From Thalassospira sp. ER-Se-21-Dark (lineage in GTDB: Bacteria > Pseudomonadota > Alphaproteobacteria > Rhodospirillales > Thalassospiraceae), in NCBI RefSeq assembly GCF_017922435.1, contig NZ_VDEZ01000001.1, positions 1,488,001 to 1,552,000 on the forward strand: 64,000 bases of DNA. Direction: 5' to 3'. The notes under the pieces are model-generated. The model was not told the origin of the DNA. It ran no database searches and worked only from the letters and a program-made list of their open reading frames with translations. Shown here piece after piece: positions 25,013-33,682 of the stretch. Within the stretch, counting starts at the first letter, position 1. Each line of letters opens with the position of its first letter. The position numbers and the translations under genes are program-made.

Positions 25013-26716
25013 ATGTCGAAAAGTTTGATTTTCAAGGTGGCACTCGCCGCCGTTGCGATCCTGATTGCGGGCATCGCGCTTCTGGGCTTGCTGATCATGC
25101 AGCGCATCGATGACAAGGTGGCAAGTGACAGCCTTGAATCGCAGAAACTGAACCTTCGCGTAGCTGCGATGATTTTCAAGGATAATTATCCCGAATTTTC
25201 CATGAAAATCAGCGAGGATGGTGAAACCTCCGATCTCGTCATTCCCGAAATTCCGGATCTGTCGTCACACGAAATGATTGACTCGATCGGGGCTGCCACC
25301 GGTCAGACGGCAACCGTGTTCGCCTTCGTCCCGGCAGAGCAGGACTTCGTGCGTGTTTCGACCAACATTATCAAGCCGGACGGCCAGCGTGCGGTTGGTA
25401 CCATGCTTGGCAAGGGCAGTGCGGCCTATCAGCCGATCATGTCGGGCAATACGTTCCGGGGTGAAGCCCTTATTCTTGGCACCCAATATGTAACGCAGTA
25501 TTCGCCGATCAAATCGCCGACAGGTGATACGCTTGGTATCCTGTATGTCGGTATCGAGAAGGCACAGGTTGCCGAAGTGGCGACAGAGATCGAACTGCGG
25601 ATCGCGATTGTCGGCATTATCGTTGCCATCGCATCTGCTGTATTGCTGTTCCTGTTGCTGCGCTGGCAGCTTGGACCGCTGCGTGACCTTGGTCAGACGA
25701 TTTCCCGATTTGTCGAACGCGACTTTTCCGAAGAAGTTTCCTTTACCGATCGCAAGGACGAGATTGGCGTGATTGCCAATGGTCTTTTGCGTTGGCGTGA
25801 AACGGCGGAAAAAATGGGTGAGGCCGAGGCCGCCCGGGTGGAAGCCGAAAAACGTGCCGAAAAGGAACGTTTGGAACAGCGTAACCGTCTGGCCCATGAA
25901 CTTGAACAATCCATTGGTCAGATCGTTGCATCTGTACGCCAGTCGTCGACCGGCATGCAGAAATCGACCGAACTGATGCGTGAATCGGCCAATCACTCCC
26001 TGACCCAAAGTCAACGGGTGTCAGAGGCCGCCAATGATTCGGCACAGAGCGTTCAGACGGTTGCAGCCGCGACCGAGGAACTTTCCGCCTCGATCAGCGG
26101 CATCGGTGATCAGGTCCGTGAATCAACAGCGATTGCCGAAACCGCCGTTGGTGAAGCATCGCGGGCCAACGAAATGGTTGGTGGTCTGGCCGAAGCAGCC
26201 GAGCGCATCGGTGAAGTCGTGAGTTTGATTAACGACATTGCGGCCCAGACAAACCTTCTGGCGCTCAACGCGACAATCGAGGCCGCCCGGGCTGGTGAAG
26301 CTGGCAAGGGCTTTGCGGTTGTGGCGCAAGAGGTCAAAAACCTTGCCAACCAGACCGCGAAGGCAACTGACGAAATCGCCCAGCAGATCGGGGCGATTCA
26401 GGGCGAGACCAGGGTCACGGTCGAGGCAATTGAAAAGGTCACGCATACGATTTCATCAATCAGCGAAATCGCATCAGGCATTTCTTCGGCAGTGAGCGAA
26501 CAGAACGCCGCCGTCAATGAAATCGCCAACAGCGCGACCAGTGCATCGTCCGGTTCGAGCGAGGTTGTCGCCAACATCAACGAGATTCACGAAGCCGCGG
26601 CTAGCAGTGGGGCCGCCGCCAGTGAACTTGATCAGAATGTTGGTGCGATGGCCAAGCAGATCGATAGCCTGCAAAAGACCGTGTCGAACTTCCTGTCGCA
26701 ATTGCGCGCAGGATAG
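25013..26716 (+). CDS. Methyl-accepting chemotaxis protein with periplasmic single Cache-like sensor
   Basis: The transmembrane chemoreceptor has about 567 residues: TM1 at about 6-30, a periplasmic Cache-type domain (RVAAMIFKDNYPEF to GDTLGILYVGIEKAQV), TM2 at about 194-216, a HAMP domain (WQLGPLRDLGQTISRFVERD), and a long coiled-coil signalling domain whose tip QTNLLALNATIEAARAGE is diagnostic. It has no C-terminal CheR/CheB tether pentapeptide. It senses an unknown periplasmic ligand and controls CheA. ATG at 25013 follows GAGAGTGAG; GTG at 24986 with AGAGGGG is an equal alternative that would add nine residues. No other che genes are nearby. Confidence 0.93.
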   Translation: MSKSLIFKVALAAVAILIAGIALLGLLIMQRIDDKVASDSLESQKLNLRVAAMIFKDNYPEFSMKISEDGETSDLVIPEIPDLSSHEMIDSIGAATGQTATVFAFVPAEQDFVRVSTNIIKPDGQRAVGTMLGKGSAAYQPIMSGNTFRGEALILGTQYVTQYSPIKSPTGDTLGILYVGIEKAQVAEVATEIELRIAIVGIIVAIASAVLLFLLLRWQLGPLRDLGQTISRFVERDFSEEVSFTDRKDEIGVIANGLLRWRETAEKMGEAEAARVEAEKRAEKERLEQRNRLAHELEQSIGQIVASVRQSSTGMQKSTELMRESANHSLTQSQRVSEAANDSAQSVQTVAAATEELSASISGIGDQVRESTAIAETAVGEASRANEMVGGLAEAAERIGEVVSLINDIAAQTNLLALNATIEAARAGEAGKGFAVVAQEVKNLANQTAKATDEIAQQIGAIQGETRVTVEAIEKVTHTISSISEIASGISSAVSEQNAAVNEIANSATSASSGSSEVVANINEIHEAAASSGAAASELDQNVGAMAKQIDSLQKTVSNFLSQLRAG

Positions 26717-26752
26717 AACGTTTCCGTTCAAAGCGGGTCTTTTACGATCAGA

Positions 26753-26798
26753 CTGACAAGGGTGTGTTGTGGCATGCCCTTGTCAGGTTTTGCTTTTT
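26753..26798 (+). terminator. Rho-independent terminator after the chemoreceptor
   Basis: CTGACAAGGG (26753-26762) pairs with CCCTTGTCAG (26777-26786), followed by GTTTTGCTTTTTT. Confidence 0.82.
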
Positions 26799-26818
26799 TC
26801 TGAGGTCTTCACGGTTGG

Positions 26819-27277
26819 TTACGCGTTGTCGGCGCCGGTTTTGGCCTCTGCCGGTGCAAGGGCGTTTGTAACCTTGCCAAGTGCGTCGAGCAGGACGCGC
26901 TTTTCAAGACTGTTCAGCCCTGAAAGGGCCTGTTCATTCACAGCATTGACGATGGTCTGGATTTGTGGGGCCTTGGCCTTTGCCGCCGGGCTCAGGTGGA
27001 TGTGTGTGATGCGGCGGTCTTCATTATCTTTTTCGCGTTCAATCAACCCATCGCGTTCCATGCGATTGAGGGTGGCGGCCATGGTTGGTTGTTCGATTCC
27101 AACGTCTGCCGCAAGCTGCTTTTGCGTGCGTGTTGTGCCATCGGCCAGCGCAAAGAAAACCGGCAGATAGCCACTGCTTAGTCCCAGCGGTTTGAGTTTC
27201 TGATCAATCGCGCGTGCAAACAGGCGGGCCGCCCAGTTTGTCATATATCCGGCTGATTGGGTGCGTTTCAGGGGCAT
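26819..27277 (-). CDS. MarR-family transcriptional regulator
   Basis: The 152-residue protein has the MarR winged-helix core: TQKQLAADVGIEQPTMAATL (recognition helix), NRMERDGLIEREKDNEDRRI with the wing D-x-R-R motif, and flanking dimerisation helices. The start at 27277 is fixed by GGAG with 6-nt spacing; the TTG 21 nt upstream is worse. It is divergent from a small membrane protein gene, with a three-copy operator array in between, so it probably represses that gene and itself. The ligand is unknown. Confidence 0.9.
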   Translation of the reverse strand: MPLKRTQSAGYMTNWAARLFARAIDQKLKPLGLSSGYLPVFFALADGTTRTQKQLAADVGIEQPTMAATLNRMERDGLIEREKDNEDRRITHIHLSPAAKAKAPQIQTIVNAVNEQALSGLNSLEKRVLLDALGKVTNALAPAEAKTGADNA

Positions 27278-27303
27278 GAGAACTCCGGTTTCGGTCAATA
27301 TAC

Positions 27304-27353
27304 ATAGCTTGCTATATAAAACATATCATGCTATATAATGCATAGTATGCTAT
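27304..27353. promoter_or_regulatory. Three-copy operator array overlapping a promoter between marR and the membrane protein gene
   Basis: Three 12-bp near-palindromes, ATAGCTTGCTAT (27304-27315), ATATCATGCTAT (27323-27334) and ATAGTATGCTAT (27342-27353), start exactly 19 bp apart. A rightward promoter, TTGCTA (27310-27315) with an 18-bp spacer and TATAAT (27334-27339), is embedded in them. This is the expected geometry for MarR autorepression and repression of the divergent gene. Confidence 0.75.
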
Positions 27354-27403
27354 TTAATTACGTGTGGCGCCACATCGCAATCCCTGTCTCAGGAGAAATG
27401 ACG

Positions 27404-27874
27404 ATGTCCACGATTTCAAAACCGATTTTGCGTATTATCCACCGCGTTGCCGGTGGGGCGGCGTTTTGCCTGATCGCCAGCTTCTGGCTGGCGACAATCA
27501 TGGTCGAGCTTTTCGGGACAACCGATCAGATCGTGATGGTCAAAACTGCAATTGTCTGGAGCCTGTTGGCCCTTGTGCTGTGTCTTGCGGCCACCGGGGG
27601 ATCAGGCTTTGCGTTGGCGCGAGGGCAAATCGCCGGGCTGGTTGTCGTGAAATTGCGGCGCATGAAGCTGGTCGCGGCAAACGGACTGCTTGTTCTTGTG
27701 CCCTGTGCGATCGGGTTGGCCATGCTGGCCCGAAACGGGCAAATGGATGATGTGTTTATCACCCTTCAGGTGCTGGAACTGTTCGCGGGCCTGATCAACC
27801 TTGTTCTGATTGGCCTGAACATCCGCGATGGTCTGCGCATGCGTCGCCCAGTGAGAACGAGCGCGGCTGTGTGA
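27404..27874 (+). CDS. Four-helix membrane protein of unknown function, under MarR control
   Basis: The 156-residue protein has four predicted membrane segments (about 17-36, 46-70, 85-104 and 115-137) and basic loops (VKLRRMKL, RDGLRMRRPVR). I do not recognise the family; it is distantly like cytochrome-b-type or DUF-type small membrane proteins. AGGAG lies 8 nt before ATG 27404, while ATG 27398 is too close. The preceding operator array and the divergent MarR gene imply ligand-induced expression, possibly a stress or efflux-related function. Confidence 0.75.
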   Translation: MSTISKPILRIIHRVAGGAAFCLIASFWLATIMVELFGTTDQIVMVKTAIVWSLLALVLCLAATGGSGFALARGQIAGLVVVKLRRMKLVAANGLLVLVPCAIGLAMLARNGQMDDVFITLQVLELFAGLINLVLIGLNIRDGLRMRRPVRTSAAV

Positions 27875-27891
27875 CGCGCAATGCGTCACAC
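27869..27891. terminator. Hairpin between convergent genes
   Basis: GTGTGACGC (27869-27877) pairs perfectly with GCGTCACAC (27883-27891) around a 5-nt loop and includes the stop codon of the membrane protein gene. There is no T-tract, so termination strength is uncertain. Confidence 0.5.
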
Positions 27892-27916
27892 TTCATCTGC
27901 AGACCCTTCGCAGAAT

Positions 27917-28642
27917 CTAGCCAAATATCCAGTGCCACAGGAACGGAATGGTCAATGCGGTGGCAAGGGTATTGAGCCCCATGGCGAGGCCGGAAAAGGC
28001 CCCGGCGGTTTCATTGACCTGAAAGGCACGTGCGGTTCCGATGCCGTGTGATGCCACCCCCATGGCAAAGCCGCGTGCGCGCCAGTCCTTAAGGCGGGCC
28101 ATATTCATCACCATCGGCCCAAGGGTGGCGCCAACGATGCCCGTTGCAATCACGCAAACCGCGGTCAGGGCCGGAACGCCGCCGATATTTTCAGCAATCC
28201 CCATGGCGACCGGGGTGGTGACGGATTTCGGGGCCAGGGATGCCAGTGTTTCCGGACTTGCGCCCAGTGCCCAGGCCAGAATGACGGTGCTGGCACTCGC
28301 AACCAGTGATCCGAACAGGACCCCGAATGCGATGACCGGAAGCGCACGTTTCAGCGTTTCGGTCTGACGAAACAGCGGGACGGCAAGGGCGACGGTGGCG
28401 GGGCCGAGCAGGAAGTGGACGAACTGCGCGCCTTCGAAATAGGTGGCATAGGGCGTGCCGGTCACTTTCAGCAGCATGGCAATCAGGGCAATGGCGATGA
28501 CCACCGGATTGCAGATCGGGTTACGGTCGCTTTTTTGATACAGCCAGAACCCGATGGCATAGGCGACAAGCGTGATGGTGAGACCCGTTAGCGGTTTGGC
28601 CGACAGGTAAACCCAAAGCTGGGTGATATCGGTCTCGTTCAT
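27917..28642 (-). CDS. lrgB: LrgB/CidB-family membrane protein (antiholin-like)
   Basis: The 241-residue protein has about seven membrane segments. Family motifs are FLLGPATVALAVPLF (with upstream EGAQFVHF), ALGASPETLASLAPKSVTTP with VAMGIAENIGG, and ASHGIGTARAFQ. With LrgA it forms the LrgAB system, proposed in Gram-positives to modulate murein hydrolases and in plants and bacteria to move pyruvate or glycolate. Start and lrgA stop overlap as ATGA, so the two are coupled. Confidence 0.9.
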   Translation of the reverse strand: MNETDITQLWVYLSAKPLTGLTITLVAYAIGFWLYQKSDRNPICNPVVIAIALIAMLLKVTGTPYATYFEGAQFVHFLLGPATVALAVPLFRQTETLKRALPVIAFGVLFGSLVASASTVILAWALGASPETLASLAPKSVTTPVAMGIAENIGGVPALTAVCVIATGIVGATLGPMVMNMARLKDWRARGFAMGVASHGIGTARAFQVNETAGAFSGLAMGLNTLATALTIPFLWHWIFG

Positions 28643-29007
28643 TGCCCGTCCTCCAGACTTTCGCCCGGTTTGGCCTTGGGCAGCAGTTTGGACATCAAAA
28701 GGGCGGTCAGCACCATGGCCAGCAGGGTGGAAATGATCAGGGCGGCGGCAATCGGCAGCCAGTCGCCTTTAAGACGATCAATCTGGGTGACCACGCCCAC
28801 CCCGGCCGGAACGAACAGCAAGGAGAAATGGATCAGCAGATTATCTGCCGCATCTGTGAGCACCTTGGGCGGGTTGCGTTTGATCAGAAGGCCGACAAAC
28901 AGCAGCACCAGACCGATGACCGGGCCGGGAACCGGCAGATCAAATAGTTCCGAGACCACCTCACCAAACAGCTGACAGACAAGGATCAGGGCAAAAGCAG
29001 CAATCAT
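28639..29007 (-). CDS. lrgA: LrgA/CidA-family membrane protein (holin-like)
   Basis: The 122-residue protein has four membrane segments: family features are LPVPGPVIGLVLLFVGLLIK and FVPAGVGVVTQ. The ATG at 29007 has GGAGG at 6-7 nt, so I preferred it to GTG at 29022. It is the first gene of the lrgAB pair. Holin-like assembly is known for the family; the role here (export of a carboxylate or wall control) is not shown by the sequence. Confidence 0.9.
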   Translation of the reverse strand: MIAAFALILVCQLFGEVVSELFDLPVPGPVIGLVLLFVGLLIKRNPPKVLTDAADNLLIHFSLLFVPAGVGVVTQIDRLKGDWLPIAAALIISTLLAMVLTALLMSKLLPKAKPGESLEDGQ

Positions 29008-29089
29008 CAACAACCTCCCCACAGGTGCATGCGTGTTTTTCTGCGCAAGACATAATACGTCTGGAGGCGTTCTACCTTTGTTAATTATG

Positions 29090-29118
29090 AAAAACGCCCG
29101 TGCCGGGCGGGCACAGGC
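29090..29118 (-). terminator. Rho-independent terminator downstream of arsC-like gene
   Basis: GCCCGTGCC (29096-29104) pairs with GGCACAGGC (29110-29118) with one G-T pair. On the minus strand the stem is followed by GTTTTTC. Confidence 0.7.
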
Positions 29119-29173
29119 GCTTGATGTTTGCTAATTCTTGCCGAGAGGATGTCGCCGCATGGATGCCCGCGCG

Positions 29174-29509
29174 TTACAGAATTTCCAGAACGTTTTCCGG
29201 CGGGCGACCCAGAACTGCTTTGTTGCCATTAACCACAATCGGGCGTTCAAGGGCGCGCGGATGGGCGCAAAGGGCCTCGATCAGGTCATCACCGCGCAGG
29301 TCGGCAATGCCTTCTTCTTTGGCTTCCTTCTTGCGCAGGATGTCTTCGGGTTTCATGCCGAGCATATCAAGAATTTCGCCAAGTTCCTGCGGGGTGGGCG
29401 GGGTGTCGAGATAGGCGATCACGTCGGGCGTGATGCCCTGTTCTTCGATCAGGGCCAGGGTCTGGCGCGATTTCGAGCAGCGCGGATTGTGGTAGATGCG
29501 GACCATCAT
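29174..29509 (-). CDS. arsC: ArsC-family arsenate reductase (glutaredoxin type)
   Basis: The 111-residue thioredoxin-fold protein carries the catalytic cysteine in HNPRCSKSRQTL and the three-arginine region RKKEAKEEG, ALCAHPRALERPIVV and LGRPPENVLEIL of ArsC. It uses glutathione/glutaredoxin to reduce arsenate. It has no arsB/arsR neighbours and follows recX by 58 nt, so it may be a general ArsC/YffB-like thiol protein rather than a dedicated arsenic gene. Confidence 0.88.
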   Translation of the reverse strand: MMVRIYHNPRCSKSRQTLALIEEQGITPDVIAYLDTPPTPQELGEILDMLGMKPEDILRKKEAKEEGIADLRGDDLIEALCAHPRALERPIVVNGNKAVLGRPPENVLEIL

Positions 29510-29567
29510 GGTTGGGTCTCCGTATCAAAATGGATTTGTTCATTGATAGCGGTCTTTGCGGATGCAA

Positions 29568-30275
29568 TCAAATCCCGTCGATCATCGAGAGCAGGTCTTC
29601 GAGCTCGTCGATCTCGCTATTGATGATGCGGGTTGCGGTGTCATAGCCAAAGCCCTGACGGGCGAGGGCGGCCATATCCTTTTCGCGTTTTTCATCGCGG
29701 ATCTCAGACCGGCGCCATGGGCCAAGACGACGGCGACGGGCATAGGCGGCGGCAGCGGCAATGTTTGGGTCCGTGCCACGCACTTCCTCATAGGCGGCGT
29801 CATCGGCCTCGGCCCGAAGTTCGGTCAGTGCGGCATCGACCTGATCACTGGCAATGCCGCGCGATGACAGATCGGCGGCAATGACGCGAAGCGCCTTTCC
29901 GCGCCTGAGCAGGGATCGCGCCCGGCCCTTGGCATAGGCATCGTCATTAATGAAGCCAGCCTTTTCGCAGGCCGAAAGCACCGAATTCATCCACTCGACG
30001 GCTTCGTCCGGGTCGGTGCCATGTTCGGCGACCGAGAGGCGGATTTTACCGCGCATCAATGTTTCAAGCCGGGCGCGCGATGCGGCAAAGCGTTCCAGAT
30101 ACCAGGTGGCATAATTCATCAGATAGTCGCGGGTGACCTTGCGCGGGCGTTTGGGTTCGTGCGAGCGGGTTTTCGACTTTTTGTCGGACTGGTTGGAAAA
30201 ACGCGCATTTCCGGCGGGCTTTTTTTCGCGCGCAGAGTCGCTGGTTTCCGGGCTTTGGCGATGTTTGTCGTGCAT
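29568..30275 (-). CDS. recX: Regulatory protein RecX
   Basis: The protein has about 235 residues: a long basic, low-complexity N-terminal extension (Lys/Arg/Ser-rich, to about residue 48) and then RecX three-helix repeats, with YLERFAASRARLETLMRGK, GFINDDAYAKGRARSLLRRG and ALARQGFGYDTATRIIN. RecX binds RecA filaments and limits recombinase activity. Start is uncertain: ATG at 30275 and GTGs at 30284 and 30299 are in frame, none with a good SD. recA is not in the window. Confidence 0.88.
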   Translation of the reverse strand: MHDKHRQSPETSDSAREKKPAGNARFSNQSDKKSKTRSHEPKRPRKVTRDYLMNYATWYLERFAASRARLETLMRGKIRLSVAEHGTDPDEAVEWMNSVLSACEKAGFINDDAYAKGRARSLLRRGKALRVIAADLSSRGIASDQVDAALTELRAEADDAAYEEVRGTDPNIAAAAAYARRRRLGPWRRSEIRDEKREKDMAALARQGFGYDTATRIINSEIDELEDLLSMIDGI

Positions 30276-30369
30276 GACTGACACTATGAATGAATTCACA
30301 CCCTTGCAAGTATGCCCCCACTCTCCCTATTTTACGCGCAATTGTCTGCATTTTTCCGAAGGAAATTCC

Positions 30370-31179
30370 ATGAACGAGTCAGAGCAACGTGCTCTTGCCC
30401 CGCGCTATATGGGGGCTGTGAACTGGCTTGGACTTTGGACCCTTTATGCCAAAGAAGTCCGTCGGTTCCTGAATGTGCATTTGCAAACCATCGGTGCGCC
30501 GGTTGTCACCAGCCTGCTGTTTCTTGCTGTTTTCTTACTCGCCCTTGGCCGTGCGGTTGAAATGGTCAATGGCATCCCGTTTGCCACTTTCCTGGCGCCT
30601 GGTCTGATCATGATGACCATGGTGCAAAACGCCTTTGCCAATTCCTCAAGCTCGATCACGATTGCCAAGGTACAGGGCAATATCGTCGATGTTTTGATGC
30701 CGCCGCTGTCGGCCGGGGAAATGGTTGCCGGTTTTGCCTTTGGCGCGGTGACACGCGGCATGATCGTTGGTCTGGTCACCGCGATTTTCATGTCGTTCTT
30801 TGTCGATGTCGCGATCCACAATATCTGGGCGATCCTGTATTTCGGGATTTCGGCATCATTGATGCTGTCGCTTCTGGGGATTGCGGGTGGTGTCTGGGCC
30901 GAGAAGTTTGACCATATCGCAGTCGTGACCAACTTTGTCGTCACCCCATTATCGTTCCTGTCGGGCACGTTTTACAGTGCCGAAAGCCTGCCCGAAGCCG
31001 GTCAGGTTCTGGTGCATTTCAACCCGTTCTTCTACATGATTGACGGGTTCCGTTATGGCTTTACCGGGATTTCCGATGGCACGATCATGACCGGTGTCGT
31101 GGTTCTTGCCCTGGTCAATGCGGCCCTTTGGCTGCTGTGCTATCGCATGATCAAAACCGGCTACAAGCTTAAGGCCTAA
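30370..31179 (+). CDS. ABC-2 type transporter permease
   Basis: The 269-residue protein has six membrane segments. It begins MNESEQRALAPRYMGAVNW; later features are TLYAKEVRRFLNVHLQTIGA, FLAPGLIMMTMVQNAFANSS and TPLSFLSGTFYSAESLPE, the ABC-2/NodJ/YadH family pattern. AAGGAAA precedes ATG 30370, and the longer open frame back to 30133 overlaps recX antisense, so I rejected it. The permease needs an ATPase partner, yet none is adjacent. The substrate is unknown; relatives export polysaccharides or drugs. Confidence 0.9.
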   Translation: MNESEQRALAPRYMGAVNWLGLWTLYAKEVRRFLNVHLQTIGAPVVTSLLFLAVFLLALGRAVEMVNGIPFATFLAPGLIMMTMVQNAFANSSSSITIAKVQGNIVDVLMPPLSAGEMVAGFAFGAVTRGMIVGLVTAIFMSFFVDVAIHNIWAILYFGISASLMLSLLGIAGGVWAEKFDHIAVVTNFVVTPLSFLSGTFYSAESLPEAGQVLVHFNPFFYMIDGFRYGFTGISDGTIMTGVVVLALVNAALWLLCYRMIKTGYKLKA

Positions 31180-31203
31180 GCGCCGATCAGATTGGCAAAT
31201 CAC

Positions 31204-31242
31204 AAAGGACGGTATTCTGATGCGGATGCCGTCCTTTTTCAT
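31204..31242 (+). terminator. Rho-independent terminator after the ABC-2 permease
   Basis: AAAGGACGG (31204-31212) pairs with CCGTCCTTT (31229-31237), followed by TTCATTTT. The loop region can pair further. Confidence 0.8.
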
Positions 31243-31395
31243 TTTGATGACCTTTTTCAAAAGACCCCCGTACGTGTTTTTGTGGCGTTGACAGGGTCGG
31301 TGAATCTCTTGATACTCCTCGGCTTCCCAGCAGTCCGCTGGAGCTTGACCAATCGGTCAGGAATGTGAATTTTACCCGAATTGAGGAATAAGAAA

Positions 31396-32568
31396 GTGAT
31401 TACTCCCGTCATGCCGACCTACGCGCGGGCCGATTTGGCCTTTGAGAAAGGTGAAGGACCTTATCTCTATGCGCAGGACGGCCGACGATTCCTTGATTTC
31501 GGGTCGGGGATCGCGGTCAACACGCTTGGTCATTCGCACCCGCATCTGGTGGCGAAACTGACTGAGCAGGTTGGCAAGCTTTGGCATACCTCGAACCTGT
31601 ATCAGATGCCGGGGCAGGAAAAACTGGCCAAGCGGCTGATTGAGAACAGTTTTGCCGATACGGTGTTTTTCTGTAATTCGGGTGCCGAGGCGAATGAAGC
31701 GGGCATCAAGATGCTGCGCCGGTATCAATATGTGTCGGGCCATCCTGAAAAGAACCGCATTCTGGTTGCGACCAATGCGTTTCATGGCAGAACGCTTGGC
31801 ACCCTGACCGCGGGTTATAGCGAGAAATACCGCGAAGGTTTCGGGCCGATGCCCGATGGCTTTGACCGGGTGGCGTTTGGTAACCTGAACGAACTTCGCA
31901 ACGCGATTACGCCCAATACTGGCGGTATCATCCTTGAGCCGATCCAGGGCGAAGGCGGCATTTGCCGCGCGCCGGAAGGCTATCTTGAGGGTGTGCGCAA
32001 AGCAGCCGATGAATTCGGCATGCTGGTGATGTTTGACGAAGTTCAGACCGGCATTGGCCGAACCGGCAAACTGTTTGCCTATCAATGGTCGGACATGGAG
32101 CCTGATATCATTTCCTCGGCCAAGGGACTTGGCGGTGGCTTCCCGATCGGGGCGTTGCTTGCCAATGAAAAGGCAGCCGCTGCCTTTACGCCCGGCATGC
32201 ATGGCACGACCTTTGGCGGTAACCAGCTTGCAACGGCGGCCGCCAATGCGGTGCTGGATGAGGTCCTGAAACCCGGTTTCATGGATCATGTTCTGGAAAT
32301 GAGCCGCCTGATTGTTGATGGCCTTGAGGTGATTGCACGCAAGCATCCGGGCTTTATCGAAGAAGTGCGTGGCATGGGCCTGCTGTTGGGGATGAAAACC
32401 AAACCGGCCAATGTTGATGTTGTTGCCAAACTGCGCGAGTTCAATCTTTTGACCGTGCCAGCCGGTGACAATGTGGTGCGTATCATTCCGCCGCTTAACA
32501 TCACCAAAACCCATGTTGACGAAGCGCTGGTTGCCATTGACGCAGCCGCTGCCGCCCTTGGCAAATAA
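31396..32568 (+). CDS. argD: Acetylornithine/succinyldiaminopimelate-type aminotransferase
   Basis: The 390-residue PLP enzyme is a class III aminotransferase. Landmarks are FLDFGSGIAVNTLGHSHP, FFCNSGAEANEAGIK, VMFDEVQTGIGRTGK (PLP aspartate) and SSAKGLGGGFPIGA (PLP-binding lysine). It transfers the amino group to N-acetylglutamate semialdehyde in arginine synthesis. GTG at 31396 follows GAGGA with 8-nt spacing. argF starts 33 nt after its stop, so argD-argF form an operon. Confidence 0.95.
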   Translation: MITPVMPTYARADLAFEKGEGPYLYAQDGRRFLDFGSGIAVNTLGHSHPHLVAKLTEQVGKLWHTSNLYQMPGQEKLAKRLIENSFADTVFFCNSGAEANEAGIKMLRRYQYVSGHPEKNRILVATNAFHGRTLGTLTAGYSEKYREGFGPMPDGFDRVAFGNLNELRNAITPNTGGIILEPIQGEGGICRAPEGYLEGVRKAADEFGMLVMFDEVQTGIGRTGKLFAYQWSDMEPDIISSAKGLGGGFPIGALLANEKAAAAFTPGMHGTTFGGNQLATAAANAVLDEVLKPGFMDHVLEMSRLIVDGLEVIARKHPGFIEEVRGMGLLLGMKTKPANVDVVAKLREFNLLTVPAGDNVVRIIPPLNITKTHVDEALVAIDAAAAALGK

Positions 32569-32601
32569 TGCGCAAATAAGGGCGCGGAAGGAAATTTGAC
32601 T

Positions 32602-33519
32602 ATGACTGATATTCGCCATTTTCTCGATCTCGACAAAATGTCGGCAAGCGAGCTTAAGGATATTCTGGCCCTTGGCGACTCCGAGAAGGCCGGGAAGGCC
32701 CCGTTCGGGGTAAAACCGCTTGCGGGCAAGACCTTGGCTTTGATTTTTGAAAAGCCATCGACCCGTACGCGTGTGTCGTTCGAAGTTGGCATGCGCCAGC
32801 TTGGCGGTGACGTGGTGACGCTTGATGCCGATAGCAGCCAGCTTGGTCGCGGGGAAACCATTGCCGATACCGCGCGCGTTCTGTCGCGCTTTGTTGATGC
32901 GATCATGATCCGGACGACCGATGAATCCAAACTGCACGAGTTGGCGCAATATGCCACCGTGCCGGTGATCAATGGGCTTACCGATCAGAGCCACCCGTGC
33001 CAGATCATGGCCGATCTGATGACCGTCAAGGAACACAAGGGCAAGCTTGAAGGCCTCAAGTTTGCCTGGGTTGGTGATGGCAATAACGTCTCGGCATCGT
33101 TCATTCATGCATCGCCGAAATTCGGCTTTGCACTCGATATGGCGTGCCCGGCGGGTTATCGCCCTAATCAGGGGCTGATTGAAACCGCCAATGCCGAAGG
33201 CGGCAAAGTGCGCCTGACCGATATGGACAGTGCGCTGGCCGGTGCCGATGTTGTGGTCACCGATTGCTGGGTGTCGATGGGCGATGAAGATTACGACGCC
33301 CGGATGGAAGCCCTTTCGCCCTATCAGATCAATGAAACCACCATGGCACAGGCCAAGGATGATGCGATCTTCCTGCATTGTCTGCCGGCCCACCGGAATG
33401 AAGAAGTCACCGACGCGGTGATTGACGGGCCACAGTCGGTTGTGTTTGACGAGGCGGAAAACCGCCTGCATGCGCAAAAGGGTGTTTTGCTGTATTGCCT
33501 GAATGGTTTGCCGTCGTAA
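32602..33519 (+). CDS. argF: Ornithine carbamoyltransferase
   Basis: The 305-residue protein has the carbamoyl-phosphate loop [16 protein letters not shown], the HPCQ motif in [14 protein letters not shown], the ornithine-binding DCWVSMGDE and the [11 protein letters not shown] active-site cysteine region. It makes citrulline from ornithine and carbamoyl phosphate. ATG at 32602 has AAGGA nine bases upstream; TTG at 32596 is too close. It is the second gene of argDF; argG encoding the next enzyme is about 9 kb upstream in this window. Confidence 0.97.
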   Translation: MTDIRHFLDLDKMSASELKDILALGDSEKAGKAPFGVKPLAGKTLALIFEKPSTRTRVSFEVGMRQLGGDVVTLDADSSQLGRGETIADTARVLSRFVDAIMIRTTDESKLHELAQYATVPVINGLTDQSHPCQIMADLMTVKEHKGKLEGLKFAWVGDGNNVSASFIHASPKFGFALDMACPAGYRPNQGLIETANAEGGKVRLTDMDSALAGADVVVTDCWVSMGDEDYDARMEALSPYQINETTMAQAKDDAIFLHCLPAHRNEEVTDAVIDGPQSVVFDEAENRLHAQKGVLLYCLNGLPS

Positions 33520-33566
33520 GGCTTGCCATCCGGGTTATGGCCCCTAAATAAGCCATATCGAATTTG

Positions 33567-33591
33567 AAGGGCGGCATTGGCCGCCCTTTGC
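33567..33591 (+). terminator. Hairpin terminator after argDF
   Basis: AAGGGCGGC (33567-33575) pairs with GCCGCCCTT (33580-33588) around ATTG. Only a short T-tail follows, so it may be leaky into hslO. Confidence 0.55.
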
Positions 33592-33682
33592 TATGCTGTC
33601 AGGTGGTTGTCTTATGCACCTCGACAACGCGGGGTCGCAGTTGTTATACGCCCCGCAACACGTAAAAACGCGGAAGCTGAAA

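Noticed and set aside
30133-30369. Extension of the ABC-2 permease upstream of 30370
   Set aside because: It is antisense to recX, has no membrane-protein character, and AAGGAAA sits right before ATG 30370.
31372-33477. 701-codon open frame on the minus strand across argD-argF
   Set aside because: It lies exactly antisense to two conserved arginine genes whose own strand codes recognisable motifs. Its protein has no domain signature and a His/Arg/Gln-rich make-up typical of shadow frames.
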